From Alkalimonas collagenimarina (GTDB lineage: Bacteria; Pseudomonadota; Gammaproteobacteria; Enterobacterales; Alteromonadaceae), in assembly GCF_030717845.1 (NCBI RefSeq), contig NZ_JAUZVZ010000004.1, positions 124,001 to 188,000 on the forward strand: a DNA stretch of 64,000 nucleotides, in the 5' to 3' direction. Shown piece by piece: positions 18,681 to 28,249 of this stretch; within the stretch, counting starts at the first letter, position 1; each line of letters opens with the position of its first letter. The translations under genes and the position numbers were made by a program. Under the pieces are notes generated by a model that was given only the letters and a program-made list of their open reading frames with translations, did not search any database and had not been told where the DNA came from.

Positions 18681-19610
18681 ATGCTTGCCGTGATCGGAGA
18701 ACACGTCGTTGATTTGCTACCCACCGAAAGCGGTTTGTATCGCCCGGCACTTGGCGGCTCACCATTCAATGTCGCTATTGCAGCCGCCAGGCAAGGCATT
18801 GCTGTCAGCTACTTAAGCCCATTGTCGCAGGACGACTTTGGCCAGCAATTCGCAGCCTACTTGCAAAGCAACGGCGCCCAGTATGGCTTGTCTTTTTTCA
18901 GTCAGCAACCCACATCGTTGGCGATGGTCAGCTTTGATCAGCATCAGCAACCACGCTACAGCCTGTATCGGCAAGGGGTAGCCGATCGAGATATTAGCGC
19001 AACACAGCAAATCGCTGCTTTGCCACAAGGGTGCCAACTGCTTCATCTGGGCTCTTTGGCATTTGAACCTGTCGATGGTCCCCGGATCCTCACGGTGCTC
19101 GCTCAGGCACAACAACAACAGATAAAGTTGGCCATCGATATCAATGTCCGGCTTAATGCAGTATCCGATGTTAGCAAGTACCGAGAATTGTTGCTCACCA
19201 TCATTGCGCAAAGCCAGTTCATTAAAGCCAGCGATGAAGATTTAAACTTGCTCTGGCCAGAATATTCTACCTCTGAAGCTCTGGCAACACTGCAACAGCT
19301 GGCCCCTAACGCACTCATCGCTCTGACTGAAGGAGAGCAAGGTGCCAGCATTTACTGGCAGCAGCATCGAGCCCAACGGCCTGTTATTAAAGCTGAGCCT
19401 TTTGTCGATACTGTTGGTGCTGGTGATACTTTTTGGGCCAACTTACTAGTCGCCCTGCTCAGGTTAGGCTTGCCTACACCATCGGAGATTAACCCGGAAC
19501 AACTTAGCCAATGCCTGCATCGTGCCATGCTGGCAGCCAGTCTAAATATTGCTCAGGCGGGCTGTCAGCCACCGGATCAAGCCAGACTGGATCACACTAT
19601 GCAAAGCTGA
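18681..19610 (+). CDS. PfkB-family carbohydrate kinase (probable fructokinase)
   Basis: A 309-residue cytoplasmic sugar kinase with the N-terminal PfkB signature (LGGSPFNVAIAAARQG) and the C-terminal signature VDTVGAGDTFWANLL, whose GAGD holds the catalytic Asp. It should phosphorylate the fructose released by sucrose phosphorylase, giving fructose 6-phosphate. ATG 18681 follows CAGGAG at seven bases; a TTG at 18666 is less likely. It is divergent from the LacI-type repressor and has its operator in the promoter region. Fructokinase activity is inferred from family and locus. Confidence 0.87.
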   Translation: MLAVIGEHVVDLLPTESGLYRPALGGSPFNVAIAAARQGIAVSYLSPLSQDDFGQQFAAYLQSNGAQYGLSFFSQQPTSLAMVSFDQHQQPRYSLYRQGVADRDISATQQIAALPQGCQLLHLGSLAFEPVDGPRILTVLAQAQQQQIKLAIDINVRLNAVSDVSKYRELLLTIIAQSQFIKASDEDLNLLWPEYSTSEALATLQQLAPNALIALTEGEQGASIYWQQHRAQRPVIKAEPFVDTVGAGDTFWANLLVALLRLGLPTPSEINPEQLSQCLHRAMLAASLNIAQAGCQPPDQARLDHTMQS

Positions 19611-19623
19611 GATATATCATAGA

Positions 19624-19641
19624 GGGCGCAATGATGCGCTC
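19624..19641. terminator. Hairpin between fructokinase and glycosyltransferase (REP-like)
   Basis: GGGCGCA-ATGA-TGCGCTC forms a 7-bp stem with one G-T pair, between convergent genes. It lacks a T run, so it is a weak terminator, but its sequence is nearly that of the yebC-side terminator at 11960-11979, which points to a dispersed extragenic palindrome. Confidence 0.4.
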
Positions 19642-19667
19642 CTGCATGAAAAAGTGCACAGATCTGT

Positions 19668-20915
19668 CTAGCCAGGAACCATCAATTGCTGCAACTTGGT
19701 TTTTGCTTCAATCCACTGCCCCATAAACTTGGTGCTGCGGTAAGCATGGTGGCGTAACATTAAACCAGTGAAGTTCGCTTGCCGATGCGCAGCAAGCTCC
19801 GCTTGCACGTGCTGCAACTGCAGCCAGATCCGCGTGCTATGCTTTGCACCATCAAACCGCTGCCAGACAGACGTCAACCCCAGTTGCTGAGCCTCATTCC
19901 AGCGCGCTTCGTCTTGGTACAAACCAACGGCAGCCGCGATAAAGTCGTCATCGCCGGTAGCAATAGCGCCGGGCCAATGATTGTCGGACAGCATGCCTTC
20001 GGCACCAATGGGGGTGGTGATACTGGGTGTGCCACACACCATAGCTTCCAGCAACTTGCCTTTTAAACCAGCACCAAAAGCCAGTGGCGCCAGACAAAGC
20101 CGTGCCTGTTTCATCACCGCCACCGCATCGCTGGCCCAGCCTTTCACCAGAAACCCTTGTTTGGCGTTATACAAAGCCGTGGCTTTAGGTGGTGGGTAGG
20201 CGCCATAAATATGCAGCTCAGCCTGTGGTACTTGTTGGCGTATTGCAGGCCATAATTGCTTGAGCCAGAGCACTGAATGCCAATTGGGCGCATGGCGAAA
20301 ATTACCGATGGCAATAAAGTGCTGCCGTTGCTGAAAACCTGCAGGCTCGGACGATGGTGACTCTTCGAGCAAAAAAGGGCAGTAACACAACAGGTCAGCA
20401 GGCACCTTGAAGTGCTGTTGCAACAGCTGCATTTCAAACTCGGAAATGACCAAGGTCAGATCGCAGCGGTAAATCGCTGCGATTTCACGTTGCGCCAGCT
20501 CGGAATTAAGCAAGCCATTATCCAGCTCCCTGCCCTGCTTTACCGCCTGTTCCCGTGCGTGGCGCAGCGCATGCACATCTTCCATATCTAAAATGCGCAT
20601 GGCATCCGGGCAGGCCTGTTCAACCCGCCAGCCATATTGTTCTTCCAGCATAAAGCGATCGAAGATGACCGCCTGAGGCGCTTGATCTGCCAACCACTCA
20701 TCAAAACTATGGTGGTTCAGCTCCACACTGTGTTCCACCACATCAAGCGTAGATAAATCGAACCGATGCGGACTTTTCTCTGCCGCACTGGCAAAAATAA
20801 CCTGCCAGCCCTGCTGTCGATACAAGCGAATGAGGCTGAGCATACGACTGCCTGCTGCCGATGAGTTCGGCTCTGGCCAGACATAGCCAATGATAATGAG
20901 TAATGGCTGAGCCAT
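19668..20915 (-). CDS. Glycosyltransferase, GT-B fold (glycosyl transferase 1/4 type)
   Basis: A 415-residue cytoplasmic protein starting MAQPLLIIIGYVWPEPNSSAAG, typical of GT-B enzymes with a Rossmann-like N-domain. The C-terminal half holds IGNFRHAPN, VKGWASDAVAVMKQARLCLAPLAFGAGLKGKLLEAM and CGTPSITTPIGAEG, the usual sugar-nucleotide-binding region of GT4/GT1-like transferases. Acceptor and donor are unknown. It stands alone, convergent with fructokinase and divergent from gdhA, with no polysaccharide cluster near. A longer frame starts at 20990, but MAQPL at 20915 begins right at the conserved fold; neither start has a good ribosome site. Confidence 0.75.
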   Translation of the reverse strand: MAQPLLIIIGYVWPEPNSSAAGSRMLSLIRLYRQQGWQVIFASAAEKSPHRFDLSTLDVVEHSVELNHHSFDEWLADQAPQAVIFDRFMLEEQYGWRVEQACPDAMRILDMEDVHALRHAREQAVKQGRELDNGLLNSELAQREIAAIYRCDLTLVISEFEMQLLQQHFKVPADLLCYCPFLLEESPSSEPAGFQQRQHFIAIGNFRHAPNWHSVLWLKQLWPAIRQQVPQAELHIYGAYPPPKATALYNAKQGFLVKGWASDAVAVMKQARLCLAPLAFGAGLKGKLLEAMVCGTPSITTPIGAEGMLSDNHWPGAIATGDDDFIAAAVGLYQDEARWNEAQQLGLTSVWQRFDGAKHSTRIWLQLQHVQAELAAHRQANFTGLMLRHHAYRSTKFMGQWIEAKTKLQQLMVPG

Positions 20916-21076
20916 AGGAAGATCACTCTGATTGGATGCACGCAACAAGATAGCGATCATACCAAAGCAGCCCACCATTCGATAGCACAAAGCCAGTGAA
21001 CCAAGACTTTCAATTGACGTAGATAAGGACTGTCGTTCAGTATGTTCAATTCTAGTTGAAGTGACGCAGGCAATTT

Positions 21077-22429
21077 ATGACGTATATTCATGACACCATG
21101 ACAAAGTTACAACAAAGCAGCCCGGCACAAACTGAGTTTTATCAAGCGGTTGAAGAAGTGCTTAGCTCAATAGCTCCTATCCTGGAGCACAATGATCGCT
21201 ACCATCACCACGCCATTATCGAGCGAATGGTCGAGCCAGAACGGCAAATTATGTTTCGGGTCGCCTGGGTCGATGATCGCGGTCAGGTACAAGTCAATAA
21301 AGGCTATCGCGTTGAGTTTAACTCCGCACTTGGCCCTTACAAAGGCGGTCTGCGCTTTCATCCCAGTGTTAATGCTAGCATCATCAAGTTTCTGGGTTTC
21401 GAGCAGGTGTTTAAGAATGCCCTGACTGGCTTGGCGCTTGGCGGTGCTAAAGGCGGCGCCAACTTTGATCCGAAAGGTAAATCCGATGGTGAGATCATGC
21501 GGTTTTGTCAGGCCTATATGAACGAACTGTACCGTCATATCGGCCCAACGACCGATGTACCAGCCGGCGATATAGGTGTCGGTTCCCGCGAAATAGGTTA
21601 TCTTTTTGGTCAGTATAAAAAGCTGGTCAATCGTTTTGATGGCGTATTAACGGGTAAAAAGCGTGACTGGGGCGGCTCATTAATGCGTACCGAAGCCACC
21701 GGCTATGGCTGTGTGTATTTAGCGCAATATATGCTGGAAGATAACAAAGAACGGCTGGAGGGTAAGGTATGCCTGGTCTCTGGTGCTGGTAATGTCGCCT
21801 TGCATGCCATTGAAAAATTACAGGAGCTCGGCGCTATCCCAGTCACCTGCTCTGATTCACAAGGCACCTTGTATCACAAAGATGGCATCGATTTGAGTTG
21901 CGTGCGTACCTTAAAAGCACAGCCGGATGCCAGCTTAGCTGACTACCTCACGACCCATAGCAACGCGCGCTTTATCCCACGTGATGAGTACCCTGCCGAT
22001 GGCAATGCAGTCTGGCACTTTCCGGCTGATTTGGCCTTCCCTTGCGCCACGCAAAATGAACTAAGTGCAACCGATGCCAAAGCATTAATAAACAATGGCT
22101 GCAAAGCGGTGATTGAGGGCGCCAATATGCCTTGCACCAAAGCGGCGATTGAGCAATTGCTTAAAGCCAAAGTTCTCTATGCCCCCGGAAAAGCCGCCAA
22201 TGCTGGTGGTGTTGCGACCAGTCAGCTCGAGATGGCGCAAAATGCCAGTATGCAGCATTGGAGCTTTGAAGAGGTCGACGAGCGGCTCAAAGTTATCATG
22301 TGCAATATCTATCAATCTGCACATAACGCAGCTGCGGAGTTCGACCAACCCGGTAACCTGATGCTGGGCTCAAATATTGCGGGTTTTCGTCGGGTGGCCG
22401 ATGCCATGATTGAGCAAGGTGTAGTATAA
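21077..22429 (+). CDS. gdhA: NADP-specific glutamate dehydrogenase
   Basis: A 450-residue hexameric-type enzyme that makes glutamate from 2-oxoglutarate, ammonium and NADPH. The glutamate-binding segment PYKGGLRFHPSVN, the catalytic-lysine region GGAKGGANFDPKGKSDGE and the nucleotide-binding LVSGAGNVALHAIEKL are all intact, and the length equals the E. coli enzyme. The start follows GCAGG; a Met at residue 7 is an alternative. It is monocistronic by context, between a divergent glycosyltransferase and a convergent binding protein. Confidence 0.95.
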   Translation: MTYIHDTMTKLQQSSPAQTEFYQAVEEVLSSIAPILEHNDRYHHHAIIERMVEPERQIMFRVAWVDDRGQVQVNKGYRVEFNSALGPYKGGLRFHPSVNASIIKFLGFEQVFKNALTGLALGGAKGGANFDPKGKSDGEIMRFCQAYMNELYRHIGPTTDVPAGDIGVGSREIGYLFGQYKKLVNRFDGVLTGKKRDWGGSLMRTEATGYGCVYLAQYMLEDNKERLEGKVCLVSGAGNVALHAIEKLQELGAIPVTCSDSQGTLYHKDGIDLSCVRTLKAQPDASLADYLTTHSNARFIPRDEYPADGNAVWHFPADLAFPCATQNELSATDAKALINNGCKAVIEGANMPCTKAAIEQLLKAKVLYAPGKAANAGGVATSQLEMAQNASMQHWSFEEVDERLKVIMCNIYQSAHNAAAEFDQPGNLMLGSNIAGFRRVADAMIEQGVV

Positions 22430-22472
22430 AGTTGTGTGAGTGATTGCTGCCCCTAAGCATAACAATGTGGTT

Positions 22473-23210
22473 TTAGTCTCGCATCTGAATCGTTGTCAGG
22501 GCAGCTTCTATTTGATGCATCAGCTGCTCACTATCGGGCAGATCGGCACGCAATAAAAAATAGATATCAACCTGGTGCAGGATACTATGATGGATAGCAG
22601 CCAATTCAACATCCTTTGCTTCCAATGTGGCGGTTTCTTTGTAGTTCAGCAAGTAGTCGCCCCGGTCCAGCAGCAAAGCATCAATACCAAGGGCATGTTG
22701 GTTTACTTCAACCACCTCGCGAACCACACCATAGCCAGGTTCCAGCATGTGCCGCATGCCACCATAGCTAAAGCCACTCATCAAAATCACCCTTGCATCA
22801 TACAAATCACCAATCCGCCGCACAGGCGGGCGATCACCCAACCAAAAAGCGCTTAACTGCATGCTGCTGACAGGCCGCTGGCTAATCCGGTACAAACTTT
22901 TATCTTTCAGTACCGATTTCATCACCACCGCAAAATCCAGCTCACCAACATTCAATAAATGGATCATGCGCCGATTGGGGTACTGATTAAAGGTATAGTC
23001 ACGACCTATCGAAGTCATCACCTCCGCCACCAGATCAGCTAATACTCCCTCAACATGACCGTCTGCTGTTTGGTGATAAAATGGCGGGAAATGAATAAAA
23101 CCCCAGTGCAATGGAGCTTCAGCAAAGGCTTTAGGCAGCAGAAAAATAAGACACAGTATCCCTGTTATACTCTGTTTACATGCCTGCAGACATTTTTTCC
23201 CTGTGACCAT
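22473..23210 (-). CDS. Family 3 extracellular solute-binding protein (orphan periplasmic sensor/binding protein)
   Basis: A 245-residue periplasmic protein with a signal sequence ending near AFAEA and a two-lobed SBP_bac_3 fold (WGFIHFPPFYHQTADGHVEGVLADLVAEVMTSIG, then NRRMIHLLNVGELDFAVV). No ABC permease or ATPase is adjacent. It belongs with the stand-alone copies common in Alteromonadales, which may act in sensing or as partners of distant transporters. The ATG at 23210 is preceded by AAGGTGA. The ligand is unknown; polar amino acids are typical of the family. Confidence 0.8.
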   Translation of the reverse strand: MVTGKKCLQACKQSITGILCLIFLLPKAFAEAPLHWGFIHFPPFYHQTADGHVEGVLADLVAEVMTSIGRDYTFNQYPNRRMIHLLNVGELDFAVVMKSVLKDKSLYRISQRPVSSMQLSAFWLGDRPPVRRIGDLYDARVILMSGFSYGGMRHMLEPGYGVVREVVEVNQHALGIDALLLDRGDYLLNYKETATLEAKDVELAAIHHSILHQVDIYFLLRADLPDSEQLMHQIEAALTTIQMRD

Positions 23211-23396
23211 GGTTCACCTTGGTTAGTGATGGATGACTGAGCGCAAGCTAAGACATTGTTCTGTATTATACATCGGGTTAGCAAAGTGTAGTATAACGAT
23301 GCAAAAGGAAGAAACTTTTCTCTCAAATCAACATTGAGTGACGTTGATGAACCACGTACACTATTGAGCATAGTGAGCGGACAGAAGATGGTGTAC

Positions 23397-23939
23397 ATGG
23401 CAAAGTCTTTGGCAGAACAATTACTGGGTGCAGGCCTGGTGAATGAAAAAAAAGTGAAACAACTCAAGCGTGAAAAGCATCTACAGCGCAAACAAAACCC
23501 GAAAGGTGGTGCTGCTGAAACGGAGCAGCAAGCCCGGTTGAAACAACAACGTGATGAAGCCGCAGAACGCGATCGTGAGTTGAATCGCCAGCGCAAAGCA
23601 GAAGTAGACGCTAAAGCGATGAAAGCGCAAGCTCTGCAAATGCTGCAGCATAACCAGCAACCAGTCGATGGTGAGATCCGCTTCAACTTTACCGACCCGC
23701 GCAACAATAAAATCAAGTTTTTGTTTGTCAGTGATCAGGTACAAAAGCACCTGAGCTCAGCCAAACTGGCAATTTGCGCCTATGGGGAAGACTACTTCAT
23801 CGTGCCTCGCCATGTGGCAGAAAAGGTCGCAGAGCGCTTTGCCGAATCCCTCATTTATCTGGCGGATGAAAGCCAACAACAACCAGAAGAGGATGACCCT
23901 TACAAGGACTTCCAAATTCCTGATGATTTGATGTGGTAG
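23397..23939 (+). CDS. DUF2058 family protein (YaiL-like)
   Basis: A 180-residue cytoplasmic protein starting MAKSLAEQLLGAGLVNEKKVKQLKREKH, the standard start of DUF2058 proteins. It has a very basic, coiled-coil-prone middle (KQQRDEAAERDRELNRQRKAEVDAKAM) and a C-terminal globular part (FLFVSDQVQKHLSSAKLAIC) with an acidic tail. The family is sometimes called nucleoprotein/polynucleotide-associated; no reaction is established. The frame is open from 23334, but family starts favour 23397. The ribosome site is weak at either. Confidence 0.83.
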   Translation: MAKSLAEQLLGAGLVNEKKVKQLKREKHLQRKQNPKGGAAETEQQARLKQQRDEAAERDRELNRQRKAEVDAKAMKAQALQMLQHNQQPVDGEIRFNFTDPRNNKIKFLFVSDQVQKHLSSAKLAICAYGEDYFIVPRHVAEKVAERFAESLIYLADESQQQPEEDDPYKDFQIPDDLMW

Positions 23940-24127
23940 CCCCCGAAAAGACACAAACACGGACCTTGAGTCTATTCGGGATAATGGCACTGTACTTGAG
24001 CCCACAAAAGCATTCATTCAGCTCGGATGAGGTGCTATAGTTAACAATTGACCTTGCAATTATGTCGTGATTCACTCACATTAAAGGCATTGGCTTTAAT
24101 TGAATCTGGTGACTAACTGAGCCCTCG
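23940..24127 (+). promoter_or_regulatory. Leader of the Reg_prop-GGDEF-EAL sensor gene
   Basis: 188 bp without a gene. TGCTATAGT near 24031-24039 fits an extended -10 (TGn plus TATAGT) about 90 bp before the sensor start. I saw no clear -35, operator or terminator for the preceding DUF2058 gene. Confidence 0.35.
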
Positions 24128-27100
24128 ATGACACTACTCTCAGGTCGTTGTTTGACCCTGACAATACTACTACTGCTCTGGTCTTGTTCGTTAGGTGCCA
24201 GTGTGCAGCAAGTGTATCGTTTATCTCCTGATAACGGCCTGAGTCAAGGGGTCGTCAATCGGCTTAGCCTCGATCAGCATCAACAGTTGTGGTTAGCCAC
24301 CGATGGTGGCTTGGATCGCTTTGATGGCTATCAGAGTCGTCAACTTCATCATGATTTACTGTCGCCAAATACTCCTGTTTACGATATCCAGTGGGTCAGC
24401 CCGACCCTGCTGCACATTGCCACCTTTAGTCAGGGTCTATTACAGCTGGATATCACCACTCAACAAGTAAGCCAGCTGCAACAAGTAGATACAGAACTGG
24501 ATGATATCTTTGATGATGTAATTTATTTAATTCATGCCGCCAGTAATAATCAGGTCTACTATGCAGATTCTGCTGGTGTTTATATACAGCATGATGATGA
24601 TTTTCATCAAGTATTTCAGCTGGATAGCAGTGACATTCACAAGCATTTCATAAGCGCGATACTGGACATTGAGCACTACTTACTGATAGCAACCAGCCAA
24701 GGGCTCTGGTTGCATGATACGCAAAAGCAACAAAGCTGGCAGTTGCATTACTTAAGCGCGCCAAACAGCGATCAACACTACAGTAAATCCTTGTATTTGG
24801 ATGAAGTATATCTTTACGTCGGTACCGTTGAAGGATTGTATGCCATCAAGCGCCATGATTTGTTGCAGTTGCCACAGGACGCAACAGAGATGGTAGTCGA
24901 AGCTGAGACACTTTTACACGAGGAGAATATCTGGCGTATCCGGGCTGCAGCGGATGCAATGGATACGCTGTTTCTTGCTACCAATAACGGACTGCTCGAG
25001 CTGAACACTACCTCTAAAAAGGCCACCATACTGTTTCAGCCCAGCCAGACACAACAGCCATTTTTCGATAACAGCATTCTCGATTTTGTGCAGGATATAC
25101 ATGGCAACTTCTGGCTGGCTTCGCGTGGCGATGGAGCCTATTATTGGCAACCCTCCGCAAATGATTTTCTCAATATTCAAAACACAGCCTCAGCGACTCC
25201 GCTGAGCCATCCCTTTGTGTATAGTCTAGTGGCTGATGAACAGGCTTTATGGATCGGCAGCCAGAATGGTTTAAACCGCTATGATTTAACCCAGCAAACC
25301 ACCGATTGGTTTTTGGTCAACCCCGATCAAAAAGCAGTGGAATCCTCATCGACCATCTACAGTATGGCTGCATTGTCGGATAACGACAGCTTATGGTTGA
25401 TGACAGCTGAAGGTATTCAATTATTCAGCCGCGACCAGCAGCAACTTCTGGCCATGCCAGAAACGACACAGCACTTATTAGCACATACCCCTTACAGTAT
25501 GGTGTTGGATGGCGTCGATAATTTATACCTGCATAATGAAGCTGGATTTTATCGCGTCTCTCCCCGGCTGGAGACAACAGCGCTCAGTCAATTGAGCGAA
25601 CAACTAACACAAGACTACGCCAGTCACTGGGTTGGCATTCACCCCGCTGATGATTCACAACTACTGCTGTACGATAATTTTACCTTATGGGCCTATCATC
25701 CCGACAGCCAGCAATTAGAGTCGCTGTATACACTGCCGAGGGGTTACCGCCAAAGCAGCGCATACATTGAAGGAATACAATTGCTTGGCGACAGCCTATG
25801 GTTGCTCTTTCAAGGGATAGGCCTCGTCGAATTAGATAGCATAAGCTATCAAACCAAACAGCAGCTATTTGGCAGCCAGGCTCTACCCACATCGACTCTG
25901 TACCAAATGCATCAAGATGATTTTGGTTACCTGTGGATGAGTAGCCATTCAGGCTTATGGCGCTATAACCCAAAAGTAGGTAGCTTTCGTCAATTTACCA
26001 GCCAACAGGGCCTTGCTTACAACGAGTTTAATGGCATGAGCAGTACCAAGCTTCGTGATGGTCGTCTGGCTTTTGGTTCATTAAAAGGGGTTAGCTTGCT
26101 TCATCCAGAAGCATTTCATCAAGTTGCGCTATCGTCACCTGAGGTGAAGTTTTCACATATTTCGCTGTTATCCCGTAAATTGCCTGATTTATTACAACCT
26201 GCCGCGGATCATCAACTGACCTTAAAGCACGATGACTATGGCCTGCAAGTGCATATATCGACTTTCAACTATCAACAACAATCGACTCGCTATTACTTTC
26301 AGCTCGATGGGCCAAGCAAAATCCCGGAATTTGCAACTCGTGAGTCGTATTTATTGCTACCACAACTATTAGCTGGTAACTACAAGTTAACGGTTAGAGC
26401 CTTTGATCCGGTGACCGAACAATACAGCCAAACAGCGACATTACGTTTTCAAGTCGAGTATGCTCCCTGGACCAGCCCTCTCGCTAAACTTATTTACCTG
26501 GTACTTGCAGCCCTATCTATAACTGGTTGGCTCTACTGGCGCCATCAGCAAAAGCAGGTATTGCTACAACAAAACAAGCAATTGCAACAATCACAGCAGC
26601 GCTTGCAACTGGCACTTGATATTGCCGATAGTGATGTCTGGAGCTGGCGGCATGCTAGCAATACCTTGCTGCATCCACAACGCCTGTATCTGATGACAGG
26701 CAGAAAAGACGAGGTAGAAGACTTTGAACACTACCTCGGTCGGATCCATCCAAACGATCAGGCTGACTATCTTCATGGCTGGAAAGAGCTCTGTACTGGG
26801 TTAAATGATCACTTTCAGCAAACCTATCGGGTTCAGGATCACACCGGGAAATGGCACTGGTTTAAAGATATAGGTAAAGTCACTCAAATGCAGCATGGAA
26901 AAGCGTTGCAAGTATCCGGTATTTACACCAACATTACGGCGCAAAAGCTAACTGAACAAGAGCTTGAGCAGCTGATCCATTACGATGGCTTGACGCAGTT
27001 GCCCAATAGAACCTTTTTACTGCAGCAGCTTGATGAGCAGATAGCAAACCACCCTGATACAGCATTTAGTTTGCTCTTCATTGATTTGGATCGCTTTAAA

Positions 27101-28249
27101 CACATCAACGACTCCATGGGCCATGAACATGGCAACACCTTGCTTAAAGCCATAGCAGCTCGCCTGCAAAGCCAGGTTCATGCCGGTGATATGCTAGCTC
27201 ACTTAGGCAGCGATGAGTTTGTCTTCCTGCTTGGGCATACCGATGCGCAGACCCTTGAGCACAAAGTTCAAACTTTGCAGGCGTTAATCGCCCAACCCGT
27301 CATGGTTGATCAACAATTGGTCAGCATCAGTTGTTCGGTTGGTATCGCATGCTATCCGGAGCATGGTAATCGCGGCTACGATGTGTTGAAGTTTGCCGAT
27401 ATTGCCATGGCCTATGCCAAGCGTCATGGCGAGCTTGAGTTTGCTGTTTTTGAAAGCTACATGCCGGAGCGTACACGTCAAAAAATGCAGTTAGAGCACC
27501 AGCTGAAACAAGCCATTCAGCAGCAGCAACTGCAAAATTACTACCAACCTATAGTGGATAGCCTTAGTGGACGTGCTATCGGCATTGAGCTACTGTTGCG
27601 CTGGAACAATCAAGGCCGTATGGTACCTCCTGATCAATTTATTCCTATGGCAGAAGAGTTGGATTTAATTGGTGAGCTTGCATGGAACTCATTGCAACGC
27701 GCCCTGCATGATTTGCAACGTATTCATCAGCAAGGCTACCCGCTGTACCTATCCGTCAACTTATCAGCCAGTCAGCTTAATTCTGATTTTTTAACCACCC
27801 GGCTAGCGGAGTTAATTGAACAAGGTGCTTTGGATCCAAGCTTTTTGCGGCTAGAGATTACCGAAACCGCTTTAATGCGAAACCGAATCCAAGCCAGCCA
27901 CACCATGCATCAACTGAAGAAAATGGGCATCCAGCTGTATTTGGATGATTTTGGTACCGGATACTCCTCATTGACGTATTTAAAAGATTTTCCGATCGAC
28001 TTGATTAAAATCGATCGCAGTTTTGTCAGCGATCTTCAACCCGGTAGTCAAAATGCTATCCTCAATACCATTATTGCGTTGGCACAGAATATGTCGCTGC
28101 CTTGTATTGCTGAGGGAGTGGAAACAGAGTACCAACTTAACTATCTGAAACAGCAGCAATGTCACCTGATTCAGGGCTACTGGTATTCAGCTCCGATGCC
28201 GAAAAAGCGATTGCTTGAGTATTTAAGCTCTGAGCGCGGGGTCCTTTAA
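24128..28249 (+). CDS. Membrane sensor: periplasmic Reg_prop beta-propeller + Y_Y_Y + PAS + GGDEF + EAL
   Basis: A 1373-residue inner-membrane c-di-GMP enzyme. The signal is residues 1-24. A two-component-regulator-type propeller (about 25-690, recurring WLATDGGLDRFD / WIGSQNGLNRYD blades) and a Y_Y_Y domain (about 715-790) lie in the periplasm, one membrane helix is near 795-815, then a Gln-rich coiled coil, PAS, GGDEF and EAL lie in the cytoplasm. The cyclase motif reads GSDEF and its inhibitory site is HAGD rather than RxxD, so cyclase activity is doubtful. The EAL domain keeps the catalytic set (ELL, NLSASQ, EITET, LDDFGTG, KIDRS, AEGVET), so it is probably a phosphodiesterase switched by a periplasmic ligand. 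The propeller-Y_Y_Y architecture is known from hybrid polysaccharide sensors. Its stop overlaps the opposing kinase gene by 4 bp. Confidence 0.88.
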   Translation: MTLLSGRCLTLTILLLLWSCSLGASVQQVYRLSPDNGLSQGVVNRLSLDQHQQLWLATDGGLDRFDGYQSRQLHHDLLSPNTPVYDIQWVSPTLLHIATFSQGLLQLDITTQQVSQLQQVDTELDDIFDDVIYLIHAASNNQVYYADSAGVYIQHDDDFHQVFQLDSSDIHKHFISAILDIEHYLLIATSQGLWLHDTQKQQSWQLHYLSAPNSDQHYSKSLYLDEVYLYVGTVEGLYAIKRHDLLQLPQDATEMVVEAETLLHEENIWRIRAAADAMDTLFLATNNGLLELNTTSKKATILFQPSQTQQPFFDNSILDFVQDIHGNFWLASRGDGAYYWQPSANDFLNIQNTASATPLSHPFVYSLVADEQALWIGSQNGLNRYDLTQQTTDWFLVNPDQKAVESSSTIYSMAALSDNDSLWLMTAEGIQLFSRDQQQLLAMPETTQHLLAHTPYSMVLDGVDNLYLHNEAGFYRVSPRLETTALSQLSEQLTQDYASHWVGIHPADDSQLLLYDNFTLWAYHPDSQQLESLYTLPRGYRQSSAYIEGIQLLGDSLWLLFQGIGLVELDSISYQTKQQLFGSQALPTSTLYQMHQDDFGYLWMSSHSGLWRYNPKVGSFRQFTSQQGLAYNEFNGMSSTKLRDGRLAFGSLKGVSLLHPEAFHQVALSSPEVKFSHISLLSRKLPDLLQPAADHQLTLKHDDYGLQVHISTFNYQQQSTRYYFQLDGPSKIPEFATRESYLLLPQLLAGNYKLTVRAFDPVTEQYSQTATLRFQVEYAPWTSPLAKLIYLVLAALSITGWLYWRHQQKQVLLQQNKQLQQSQQRLQLALDIADSDVWSWRHASNTLLHPQRLYLMTGRKDEVEDFEHYLGRIHPNDQADYLHGWKELCTGLNDHFQQTYRVQDHTGKWHWFKDIGKVTQMQHGKALQVSGIYTNITAQKLTEQELEQLIHYDGLTQLPNRTFLLQQLDEQIANHPDTAFSLLFIDLDRFKHINDSMGHEHGNTLLKAIAARLQSQVHAGDMLAHLGSDEFVFLLGHTDAQTLEHKVQTLQALIAQPVMVDQQLVSISCSVGIACYPEHGNRGYDVLKFADIAMAYAKRHGELEFAVFESYMPERTRQKMQLEHQLKQAIQQQQLQNYYQPIVDSLSGRAIGIELLLRWNNQGRMVPPDQFIPMAEELDLIGELAWNSLQRALHDLQRIHQQGYPLYLSVNLSASQLNSDFLTTRLAELIEQGALDPSFLRLEITETALMRNRIQASHTMHQLKKMGIQLYLDDFGTGYSSLTYLKDFPIDLIKIDRSFVSDLQPGSQNAILNTIIALAQNMSLPCIAEGVETEYQLNYLKQQQCHLIQGYWYSAPMPKKRLLEYLSSERGVL

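Noticed and set aside
21045-21060. Inverted repeat TTCAA-N6-TTGAA before gdhA
   Set aside because: Only 5-bp arms in AT-rich promoter sequence; too little to name as an operator.
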